A stretch of DNA of 64,000 nt. It comes from Amoebidium appalachense (Eukaryota > Ichthyosporea). The position numbers and the translations under genes are program-made. Positions 1-8,910 of this stretch are shown here, one piece after another (the first letter of the stretch is position 1; each line of letters opens with the position of its first letter). The notes under the pieces are model-generated. The model was not told the origin of the DNA and did no database searches. It worked only from the letters and a program-made list of their open reading frames with translations. The stretch is taken from contig CAVNZM010000003.1 in assembly GCA_963693365.1 (NCBI GenBank), positions 9,052,001 through 9,116,000 of the forward strand. Reading direction: 5' to 3'.

Positions 1-477
1 ATTTTGAAGTTGGACAAGCCATACAATGGGGCAACATTCATAACACTAAACCAAGACTACAAAAACGAGGCTGCTGGTAAAACATCAACCGTTATGGGAT
101 GGGGTGTGATGACTTCAGCCGAAGGAGCACCGGTGAGCAACCTTCTTCGTCAAGTGTCCCTTCCCCTCGTCAGCACGGTTAAATGCAATTCAGTGTACGA
201 CAACCTAAACTACCCCTACCCTATCATCGCAAAATACCACCTGTGTGCAGGCGGGAAGGCAAATAAGGACTCGTGTCAGGGGGACAGCGGCGGACCCCTG
301 CTTGTGACCTCGGGAAGCTCTGTCATTCAGGTTGGTGTGGTTAGTTTCGGTGAAGGTTGTGGGAATGCGGGCATACCGGGGGTGTATGCGAGAATGTCCA
401 GCTATGTATCCTGGATCAAGAGCCTGGGGATTCCTGTGAAGACGACGGTGCTTGCTACTACCACGAATTTGTCTTGA
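1..477 (+). CDS. Trypsin-like serine protease, C-terminal part (5' end outside window)
   Basis: The frame is open from base 1 to a TGA at 475-477, about 158 codons with no intron. It covers the C-terminal half of a chymotrypsin-fold (S1) protease. The block DSCQGDSGGPLL holds the catalytic serine, and the aspartate six residues before it is the S1-pocket residue expected for cleavage after Lys or Arg. VSFGEGCG followed by GIPGVYARM is the usual substrate-binding strand, with Phe in place of the common Trp. The sequence begins near LKLDKP, just after the catalytic Asp, so His, Asp and any signal peptide lie upstream of the window. Cysteines at CAGG, DSC and GCG fit the family disulfides. An AATAAA polyadenylation signal lies at 735-740. 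Secreted or vacuolar location is likely from the family but cannot be seen here. Confidence 0.9.
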   Translation: MLKLDKPYNGATFITLNQDYKNEAAGKTSTVMGWGVMTSAEGAPVSNLLRQVSLPLVSTVKCNSVYDNLNYPYPIIAKYHLCAGGKANKDSCQGDSGGPLLVTSGSSVIQVGVVSFGEGCGNAGIPGVYARMSSYVSWIKSLGIPVKTTVLATTTNLS

Positions 478-969
478 TCGGTATGTGGGGTGATGTGGTG
501 TGTTGAGTGGTTTGAGTAGTAATTTAGCAATAATATTAGCCTTGTTGATTTTTACAGATAATATAGTCTAACTAACCAAGACCTAAATTGTAGATTTTCT
601 TCCGGATAGGTTTTCTTCCGGAACCGTCGCATTTTAGTTTTTGATTTAGTACTGCACGCGTCATGATGATAGTTTTGATTTGGAACACTGAATTCGAAAA
701 GTTAAAATAATTGTTCCAGTTAAATCTGAGAGCAAATAAAAGTTAATCGTTTGCTGAGACTCCACACCGCGGCCTTTCAGGTGGTTGCCGTATCAGCCCT
801 CACCTCCCCCCCCTCCCCAAACACACACACACACGTGAGACACACATTAATGAGCCCATTTAGGCAAACTCCGGCCTTTTACGATATTTAAAAATCAGAA
901 ACCACACGGGGGGAGGAAGGGGGGTCAATAGGTAAATCTTTTTTTCTGTGTTTTCCTTTGTTCTTTTTT

Positions 970-970
<1 letters not shown>

Positions 971-1009
<39 letters not shown>

Positions 1010-1024
1010 GGGGGGGGGGGGGGG
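971..1024. repeat. Composite homopolymer T38-G16
   Basis: Uninterrupted T run at 971-1008 followed directly by a G run at 1009-1024. One of several T-then-G (equivalently C-then-A) composite tracts in this window. Confidence 0.95.
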
Positions 1025-1296
1025 TCAGTACCCTCCGCTGGGGTCAGTACCCTCCGCTGGGGATTGACTCACCTCGGCCGACCTAGCAAAAGAGGGGTGG
1101 GGGGCAACACAGGTAAATTGAATGAACTGGTGAGGCGGTGAATGATTCCATGGGGTAGAGAGATCATGGGCCAACTCGAGAGCAGTAGAAATGATTGGGG
1201 GGGGGGGGGGGGGGGGGGGCACACACATGATGCAGACACACAAGAAAAAGACATGCACATGCAGGTACACACGTACATGCACTCTAAAACACACAT

Positions 1297-1359
<63 letters not shown>

Positions 1360-1507
1360 TGCACGCACGGCAGGCCTCGTGGCACACACACACATACTCA
1401 TGCACACCCACATTCATGCCTAGGGGCACATACACACCTGATGATGCGCAGACATACATCTCGTGTGCACCGTTAATGTTGCATTTATGATGGTACATGC
1501 AGAGCCT

Positions 1508-1592
<85 letters not shown>
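1297..1592. repeat. Two (CA)n microsatellites
   Basis: (CA)n arrays at about 1297-1355 and 1509-1592, separated by CA-rich degenerate sequence. Confidence 0.95.
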
Positions 1593-1597
<5 letters not shown>

Positions 1598-3891
1598 GAC
1601 AGACAGAGAGACAATCATAAATACATAATAATACTTGGTTCGACGTTCTCTCAAAGTTTGACTGCCCGTGACCCAAAAACTTTAAGAAAACGCTCCATAG
1701 AATTCGAACCGGTGGTTGGTAGGCTAACTGCTACTGTAGTATTAGCTAATAGACGATACACACACACACATACTATGATACACACATACACGTGTACACA
1801 CGTGCACACACACACCGTGATAAACCATGGCACACAGACACACACACAAATGCACATCATGCAGTGTGCGCAGCCTGAAAATCGACTTCGCCAGCTGCAG
1901 GCTGCAGCTGACTCGTCAGAGTTTCACAAGAGCGTCATGTATCAATATCCTATTGGTCAGTAAGCACTAATTACTAGCTCGAGTTCGGATCCTAGCAATT
2001 AGCAAAGGGGATCATCTGGTATGCCATCCAAAGTCCAGGAGGACTGCTTATGTACAGGGACATGCAGTGTTTTTCTTTCATGATAGGTTTTGTGCATACT
2101 GAAGCATTCTGCTTGTTTGCAAAGTTCTTGAGAACGATTGTCTCTCTCAGTCCCACAATATGACCTCATTGCCGCAGTATTTCTTTTCTACTAATATATG
2201 TTAGGTAGATTTGTGTTACTTAATATGTGTTGATTGGACGGTAACACACTTAGGCTACACTTAGGTTGACATGTGTGATCAGACTTCATTAATTTACTTT
2301 AGTTTCCATGTGTTGCCGAGTTTTAACCAATCATCAAGGATAAGTGTGGTATGTCTGAGTCTTTGCAGTGTATCATAGGTTAGAACTTCCTTGATAATGA
2401 CACGAGTTGATCTTAACTAGTGTCTGTACCCTATCGTGTACGTATCCGCGTATCAGATCTCTCTGAAAGCAATTGGTTCTTAGTGATTGGTTTCTGTTAG
2501 AGACAGATCTGATTTCCGACTGGTCGGAAATCATGTATGGATTAGACTTAAGGGAATTTCAGGTATTTATTCGAGATCAAAATAAATTGAGTTCAGTCGT
2601 GTCTAAACATTGATGTCTGTTGTGTACACTGCTCCGATCGTTCCGTGTTTTGTTGTGTGTTTGTGGTGTTTTCACACTGCACCACTGTGTCTCTGCTTCC
2701 ATCCCAAATACTTATATAATTTTACAGATCAAGATGCCTCCCAACGAAAGTCTACTACTCCTCATCGTTTCTCTTCATCAGTGGGGACTCAGTCCTCCAT
2801 CGTCAAGTGTGTGCATCTTCAGTGGGGATTATTCTCCACCATCCGTTGTTTATTTATTTATATTCATATCCCACCATATATATTGGTTTTCTTCTATATT
2901 CGACTTATGTATATGTCGAACTGGGATGGCGTCCCAGTATAAATAAATATCTATAGCCATGGCGAGCTGGTTGACTGCCAGTCTAAACCTAGTCCACAGG
3001 ATGAACCTTCCCCGTGTCTTAACTGGTTGACTACCAGTCTATAAATCAGTCCACAAGATGTTTATGCCTTGTGTTTACCTGGGTGGTCCCCAGTATAAAA
3101 CATTAGCCACCAACACGTCACACATACACTAGTGTTTTCTTATATATATATATTTCGACGTTAGCCACCATGACTTCATTCATGTTCCGAGTCTTCTGAG
3201 GCAACTGTCGTTGTGCCTCTCTTCCGTTTTGGGTTTCTGCTTCCCACCTCAAGGATCTTGGGTTTGCATCCTCGAGTGGGGAGACTTGCTAGACTGGCTA
3301 GCTACATTCGTTGTCTTTGTTTTATTTCAAAGAGGTTTCGTTTTAGTTTACAATAAGATGATTCGCCAATAGTCGCGAGCGAGTACATCTATAGATCGTG
3401 TTGTGCATTCCTGTCTATTAATATACGTGTTATGATTGAACAATAGATATATATGGATTCCGAATTCGTTTATTGTAATGTGTCTTCACTTTGAGAGTGT
3501 CGACTATTAGGAAATATATATAGTTAAATGAGTTTCTTTGTAGAGACGCGTATAAATATATATGTGTATTAATAGTGACTAGATGTATAATTACTTAATT
3601 TATATAAGTAAGAGTTTCTAAACTTTAGTTAGGTCGGAAGTTGGAATGTGTATGCTCTGTCGGAATGTGTTTTTCTATCATCTGATAGAACCGATTGGTT
3701 CTCCCCCTTTAGTTATGATAAGATGATAAGTCGCAAGTACAAAAAGAACCGAGAGCACAATAAAGGATCAGTTGTTGTTTGAAATCTTTCAATGTGTCGT
3801 GAACAACTCCGATTGCCCTCTCTTTATTGTGTTAGTCGTGTTTTACATGACACCTCTGTGCACTCTGCTCCCTTAGACCCGTACAAAACAA

Positions 3892-3892
<1 letters not shown>

Positions 3893-3979
<87 letters not shown>
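3893..3979. repeat. (GT)n microsatellite
   Basis: About 43 GT units, followed by imperfect GT-rich sequence up to 4023. Confidence 0.95.
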
Positions 3980-3981
<2 letters not shown>

Positions 3982-4092
3982 ATGTATGTGTGCATGTGTG
4001 GGTGTGTCTCAGTGTGTGTGTGTGCCGTAGCCAATCAGCAAGAGACTAGCTAAAGACGGGGAAATGCAACACAGCTCGGGCGGGTGGGTGGG

Positions 4093-4257
4093 GCTAAGTA
4101 GGGGCCGACGGGGAAACAAAGCTAAGACGAGTAGAACGAGTCGCCACCTATATACCATAGGCGGCTCCCTAGTGGCCACTGATTGTTGGAACACTGTTCC
4201 AACCAATCAGTTGGCCTAAATACATCTCTAAATAGAGCTTGATGAATCAAGCGAAGT
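4093..4257 (+). repeat. 165-bp dispersed repeat, copy 1
   Basis: Nearly identical to 11278-11443 in the same orientation, starting gctaagtaggggccgacggg and ending gatgaatcaagcgaagta, with only scattered substitutions. Copies flank a 7 kb block holding the TIR transposon and the DIRS-like fragment. It could be a solo terminal repeat or a short element; no ORF is present. Confidence 0.85.
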
Positions 4258-4750
4258 ATTTAGATATGTTGTTGCTATCTGCGACCGCACTCGTATTCTA
4301 CAGAAATAATACACAAAGCTGGATGGCAGGAGCGGCGCGGCGAGTGATTCTCATCCAATCATTAAGGGGGGCGGGTGCCGCCGTCCAATAGGAAGGCACG
4401 CATTCGCCAAGACCGGACACTGACCGGGAACACCACTTCTTCGGGGGCTAGGTCCGTGTGGGCCTGTGCCATCCCTTGCACCACCGGCCACCATAAGGCG
4501 GTGTCCCACACCGGGACCACTAATATTCCCTGCGCACGTTTTGCTGAATCTTCGCCACTGTCTGCTTGATCAACGGAAACGGTGGCGCCCACCAGCTGGC
4601 AGTGGAAGCGTGCTGGACCCATAACCTGTTGTTTTGTGTGGGTAAACGGGGAAGCAGAGTGCACAGATGGGTGTTATGTTATACACAACACAGAGACACA
4701 CGGGAGAAACACAACCGGAGTGGTGGAACGATTACTGGGGCCATAGGAAA
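4258..4750. other. Intergenic DNA before transposon
   Basis: About 490 bp between the 165-bp repeat and the left end of the TIR element. GC-rich at 4320-4560. Two overlapping short ORFs (about 4362-4664 on minus, 4375-4569 on plus) show no recognisable motif. Nothing further supported. Confidence 0.5.
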
Positions 4751-4806
4751 TTAAGGGATACGGGATCGGCGATTTTGAGTGGTCCCCGATTTCTTTCTGG
4801 CGCCGC
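4750..4806 (+). repeat. Left terminal inverted repeat
   Basis: The outer 19 bases (4750-4768) and an inner 14 bases (4793-4806) match the right end in inverse orientation. The spacer between the two blocks is 24 bp here and 13 bp at the right end, so the spacer is not conserved while the blocks are, as expected for transposase-binding sites. Confidence 0.85.
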
Positions 4807-4951
4807 CTTTTTTCCCCCTGATTACGTAACGCGTTGCTACGCACCCACACCGTACAACGAGTTTTGTGTTCGCACGTTAACGCAGAGGGCGCACAACCCG
4901 AAAGAATTTTTTTCATGAAAAGAAACTACTTTGAATACATGCACTTTTACC

Positions 4952-6040
4952 ATGGGTGTGCAGGGCTTGCTCCCAGCACTCGGCATTAGTGCCGAAAAAG
5001 CCACCGATGTTACTGCAGAGTTGCAACGTGGGGTAGTTGCTTTTGACGGGATGGTGCAGGTCCACAAGTCCTTTTCAGTTTTCGCTGACACAGTAGCCAA
5101 ACAGCAAATAGATGACAAAAAAGTCACAGACGACACATATGCAGCTATTGCAAATCACTTTATGTCCAAAGTTAATACGTATAGGCTAGCAGGGGTCCAG
5201 CCACACTATGTGTTTGATGGGCGCAGATTGAAAGAGGGAAAACTAGTTGATAACGACCGTGCAGAAAAGGTGGTCAAAGCCCGCCAAGAAATAGCCACAA
5301 AAAGAGAGAAACAGGAGGAAGTAACTAAAAACAAATGGAGAAGCGCTGCAGAGTTAGATAACAGAGTTTTACATGCAATCATCCTTAGACTGAAAGATGA
5401 GAATGTCGATTACACAGTAGCTCCATACGAAGCAGACCCCAGCTTGCCTATGATGGCACGTACCGGTTTGGCACACACTGTTGTCACTGAGGATGCCGAC
5501 CTTCTTCTGTATAACATCCCGCGGGTTGTATACAAACTGCGCATTGCGGATGCGGCGGTCATCCCTGGGACCGCTAATGCGGTGCGCATTCCCAAACTGT
5601 ACGGAGTGATTGTAACCCCCGCCGATGTTTTTACCAGAAGCACAAAGTACAACTTCGACGGATGGGATATAGAAATACTGCGTTATTTTGCTATTGTGAA
5701 TGGCTGTGATTATGTGAAAAAGCTCAGGGGAATTGGCATGGGCACTTTGCACGCAGCTGTAAGTGAGGCGTGCCGGGCCTGGGGACGCGAGGGAAGGCCG
5801 GTAGCTGCGGGGGTTGTGTTCACAGATCTGCTCCAGCATATCCAACGGGTCAGAAAGGGGAAAAGAGGGAAGGAAAAGCCCGTTAAAAGCACAGAAAACA
5901 AGCAGGGTGGGGACGAACGGGCAGGAAGAGTCGAAATCGGACGGAAAGGAGGTGAAGCAGTGGAGGAAGAGGTTGAGTGGTGGGATCTTGAATACGAACA
6001 TGGAACGTATGAAAACGGGGCTGAGGTGATGAGGTTATAG
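4952..6040 (+). CDS. XPG/FEN1-superfamily nuclease, EXO1-like, intronless
   Basis: The start is placed at 4952 (context ACCATGG) because the family needs a glycine right after Met; MGVQGLL matches the EXO1/FEN1 N-terminus. An in-frame ATG at 4931 would add seven residues. The 362-aa product keeps every metal ligand expected for a 5' flap/exonuclease: D32 (VAFDGM), D89 (YVFDGR), E160 and D162 (APYEAD), D181 and D183 (TEDADL) and D253 (NGCDY), followed by the helix-two-turn-helix GIGMG. The last 60 residues are charged and low in complexity. In the same frame after the TAG stop, and then one frame over, family-like coding continues to a Lys-rich end at about 6303, so the C-terminus looks truncated. 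It lies inside a TIR transposon, convergent with a THAP transposase. Activity is inferred from motifs only. Confidence 0.85.
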   Translation: MGVQGLLPALGISAEKATDVTAELQRGVVAFDGMVQVHKSFSVFADTVAKQQIDDKKVTDDTYAAIANHFMSKVNTYRLAGVQPHYVFDGRRLKEGKLVDNDRAEKVVKARQEIATKREKQEEVTKNKWRSAAELDNRVLHAIILRLKDENVDYTVAPYEADPSLPMMARTGLAHTVVTEDADLLLYNIPRVVYKLRIADAAVIPGTANAVRIPKLYGVIVTPADVFTRSTKYNFDGWDIEILRYFAIVNGCDYVKKLRGIGMGTLHAAVSEACRAWGREGRPVAAGVVFTDLLQHIQRVRKGKRGKEKPVKSTENKQGGDERAGRVEIGRKGGEAVEEEVEWWDLEYEHGTYENGAEVMRL

Positions 6041-6303
6041 AGATGCAATGATGAGGGTGAAGAGGTTATAGAGATGCAATATGCAGATGGTACGAAAAAG
6101 AGGCGGATAGTAGGACCAAGTGTAGAAGAATTGGCCCAATCATGTAGTACAAGCCTGACCTTGTAGGGCTCCGTGCATTTGTACAGCAAATAGACCCTAC
6201 TGGACACAAGTATAGTTTTACCTGGAATGAAAAGTTGATGGTGCAAATGTATCAATCATACAGGGCAGAAAACCACAAAAAGTGGAAGAAGAAGAAGAAG
6301 TGA
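6041..6303 (+). pseudogene. Displaced C-terminal tail of the nuclease ORF
   Basis: After the TAG at 6038-6040 the same frame reads EGEEVIEMQYADGTKKRR to a stop near 6160. The next frame then reads YKPDLVGLRAFVQQIDPTGH and ends in WKKKKK before a TGA at about 6301-6303. Together these look like an original C-terminal extension of about 85 residues, interrupted by one stop and one frame change. A 31-bp near-tandem duplication (6026-6049 against 6057-6080) lies exactly at the stop and would by itself shift the frame by one. Confidence 0.6.
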
Positions 6304-6345
6304 ACACGAACACTGAAAATGCAACTGAATGATTCTGTTTTCCTT

Positions 6346-6378
<33 letters not shown>

Positions 6379-6432
6379 TTTACGTTATCTTTCATAATGT
6401 GTACTGTGTGTGTGTGTGTGTGTGTGTGGGGT

Positions 6433-6465
<33 letters not shown>

Positions 6466-6642
6466 GGTTAGTGATCTTCTGACCGATCTAGTGAACCTAT
6501 AATGAATGAATGAAGACCGTGTGTCAAATCTGAGAGCAATGTACCAGACCCTGGTGCCTGCATATGTTTCCTACCCCCCCCCCCCCTCCCCCCGGTCCCT
6601 CCTCCCCCCTTGGTGTTTGCATACGTGCCTACCTGCCCCCCC

Positions 6643-6673
<31 letters not shown>

Positions 6674-6720
6674 GTGTGTGGGGGGGGGGGGGGGGGCGTG
6701 CATGCGTGCGTGTGTGCAAA

Positions 6721-6763
<43 letters not shown>

Positions 6764-6952
6764 TTCCGTGTGTGCGTGGTTGTGTGTGTGTGTGAAGGGG
6801 GGGAGGGGGGGGGGGGGGGGGGGGAGAACGACTCAAGGTTGTACTTGGCACACAAATACATAATAATTTCAATTATTATTATTATTTTCCTATACAGGAA
6901 AAGTGGAGCCCTACTGGCCGAATACATACATGCAAGCATTCATTCATATTTT

Positions 6953-7017
<65 letters not shown>

Positions 7018-7023
7018 AAAGAC

Positions 7024-7056
<33 letters not shown>

Positions 7057-7099
7057 CAGAGAAGGGGGCTTTAGGGAGAGGCAATCGAAAACGAAAATT
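6304..7099. other. Homopolymer-rich spacer between convergent transposon genes
   Basis: Non-coding. It holds a T run (6349-6377), (GT)n then a G run (6404-6464), C and G runs with (CGTG)n (6570-6830), and a C53 run (6955-7007) passing directly into A runs (7008-7055). The ORFs here translate as poly-Pro, poly-Gly or Arg-Ala-Cys repeats and are not genes. Confidence 0.85.
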
Positions 7100-7936
7100 C
7101 TACACCATGCTTTTGGTGTGCCCGGGCCCCACCATATCCTTATATAGTGGCTCTTGCATGTTACACAAGAAAGCCACAGCCTTAGCTACCATCCAATGGG
7201 TGCCTACCATCGACATCTGCACCTGATTGCTAAACAGCCGATAATTTTTCATGCGCCCAAAAGCCCTCTCACTGCTCGTCTCCCCCCGCTCCCTCGCTCG
7301 TTTCCGTGTTTGCTCATTATCTGAGGCATCCATTCCTACAGCTTGCATATGACTATTGGCCCTTTCCTCCCTCAATAGCTGTACCTTCTCTCTGTACATC
7401 GGGTCTAGTTCCATTCGGATGGGACATGCATCCTTTGTTAATTTCAGTTTTCCATTCTTAGCAGTAATATCATCATCGGTGAAATGTGCCTCGCATACAA
7501 CCAGTTGCTTAAGGATAGCCAGTGGCCAGGGGACTTCCACCTTCGGTTGCCCCCGTTTCCTCTTTGGTTGTGGTTCTTGTGCCGACTACTCAGCTGGCAC
7601 AGCCGAGTCATTGGCATTTTCGGATTGTGTGTCAGCTGTGTGTGTCTCAGTAGTGGTTGTGTCTGTATTTACGTCTGTCCCATCCGAGGCCTTTGGCCTT
7701 GTGTCTGTGTGTGTGTCTGGGTCGGGGGGTGCTTGCTTTGTGTGTTCTGCTATTTATTTCCGCTCATACTTTGTTTGCTCCTGCCTGCCTATAGCATTTA
7801 ACCAAGCATGCCTCCTAGCCAATACATTTGGTTTGCATCCATATGGAACAGTAAAATGCTTTATCTTCCTGGTAGGATCTTTGGGAGAGACTGTTTCTTC
7901 GTCATTTTTGCAGTAGTTAGCCGCGCAAGTTGGCAT
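7100..7936 (-). pseudogene. THAP-domain/DDE (DDE_Tnp_4-like) transposase remnant
   Basis: The ATG is at 7936-7934. The N-terminus MPTCAANYC with the downstream AWLNAIGR and VVCEAHF is a C2CH THAP zinc finger (CxxxxC, Trp, CxxHF), the usual DNA-binding module of P-element and some Harbinger-type transposases. The C-terminus SSERAFGRMKNYRL through AFLCNMQEPL matches the last helix region of DDE_Tnp_4 transposases. The middle catalytic domain is missing. All parts share one frame, but two in-frame stops (after KYERK, and before SAQEPQ) interrupt a Thr-rich linker. An intron could remove them: a GTATGAG donor lies just before the first stop. Without it the gene is dead. Convergent with the nuclease in the same TIR element. 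Confidence 0.7.
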
Positions 7937-8113
7937 TGTGAGTGCCTAACATATATAGTTAGAAAACAACCCGCCTTCATGAAAAATGTGCAGCGCAGTT
8001 TTGTCCGGACACGTGTGTGGCATGCCGTGTGTACATGGTATAGCTCGGCCACACGATCTTAGGTGCCCAATATGCAGATCAAGCCCACTCAATCCAGATA
8101 GATATCGATCTGA

Positions 8114-8159
8114 GCGGCGCCAGAAAGTATTCGAGCCGCGCGATCCCGTATCCCTTAAT
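8114..8159 (-). repeat. Right terminal inverted repeat
   Basis: The inner block gcggcgccagaaag (8114-8127) and the outer block cgatcccgtatcccttaat (8141-8159) are exact reverse complements of the left-end blocks. Confidence 0.85.
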
Positions 8160-8910
8160 GATTCGACTGCTTGATATTTATTCCAAGATGAAGTTCCTTT
8201 TATACTTAGGAATGTGAAATCGATAAACCAATCAAAAGAACGAAAACTCTATTTTCCAATCAGAAAGACGAAAACTATGAGTGTAAAATAAATTGATCGA
8301 AATGCCTGTCGACACATAGAAGATAAAACGCAATCTTCTAATGAAAGAAATCTTCTAATAAAAGGTACGGAAATATTAAACAAAATGAAACCACTTATGT
8401 AACTATTAGTTCACATCATACATTTATACATGTTCTTAACATAACACGTCTAAATATAAGTATTCCTAATAGTTGGAGTACATAGAACAATTCTACGTCG
8501 TGAGAAAAGAAGGAAAAGGAATGAAATGAATGGAATGGGAAAGGAACGGATAGAATTAATGAGGAATGTAAGTTACTATATTTGGGAAAATACAACGAGA
8601 TCTGATTGGATGACATATTTAGACATTGACACAAATAATAATACGTGTGCGCGGGCTAAATATCTCGATGTGTACACAGATCTAAGATATCGGTGTACAC
8701 GGAAACAGAAAGGAAAGAAAGAAAGGAAGAAAGGAAAAGGGAAAAGGAAACAAACTACAACAAACGAATAAACATATATAAAACTCAACTTCTAAGTCTT
8801 GACGTTAATCATGGGAAGATGACAGGCCTGCCATTCGGTGGCAAGCCCATCCTGCCCACCACTCACGGGGACCACCGCAGTCCATGTGTGAAACGTGGGT
8901 TTGACTGCTG
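8160..8910. other. AT-rich spacer between transposon and DIRS-like fragment
   Basis: No gene seen. Mostly AT-rich single-copy DNA with short direct repeats (tcttctaatgaaagaaatcttctaat style at about 8330-8360). The boundary with GC-rich retroelement sequence is abrupt near 8815. Confidence 0.6.

Larger units (their letters stand above)
478..4092. other. Intergenic region, microsatellites and AT-rich unique DNA
   Basis: No coding gene is supported. It holds the protease polyadenylation signal (735-740), a T38 then G16 composite tract (971-1024), a 20-bp unit repeated twice in tandem (1024-1063, gtcagtaccctccgctgggg), (CA)n arrays at 1297-1355 and 1509-1592, AT-rich single-copy DNA at about 1980-3790, and a (GT)n array at 3893-3979. 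Between 2700 and 3100 there are imperfect short tandem duplications (copies of 'cagtggggact' and of 'actggttgactaccagtctata') that look like a decayed repeat. Short ORFs here read Thr-His or Cys-Val and come from the microsatellites. Confidence 0.6.
4751..8158. mobile_element. TIR DNA transposon carrying XPG-family nuclease and THAP/DDE transposase remnant
   Basis: The left end, ATTAAGGGATACGGGATCG (4750-4768), is repeated in inverse at 8141-8159 over all 19 bases. A second 14-base block, CTTTCTGGCGCCGC (4793-4806), is repeated in inverse at 8114-8127. The element is about 3.4 kb. The flanking duplication reads TTAA on both sides (4751-4754, 8155-8158), or AT on both sides if the end is placed at TAAGGG; these cannot be told apart here. 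Inside are two convergent genes: the nuclease (plus) and the THAP transposase (minus), with homopolymer tracts between them. The transposase is broken and lacks its catalytic core, so this copy could move only with help in trans. Confidence 0.8.

Noticed and set aside
1025-1963. Long ORFs reading Cys-Val or Thr-His repeats, here and across the window
   Set aside because: They are translations of (GT)n/(CA)n arrays, open in several frames on both strands, with no non-repeat domain.
4755-8154. piggyBac assignment from TTAA on both flanks
   Set aside because: The ends start GGG rather than the CCY typical of piggyBac, and the transposase remnant carries a THAP finger and a DDE_Tnp_4-like tail; an AT duplication explains the flanks equally well.
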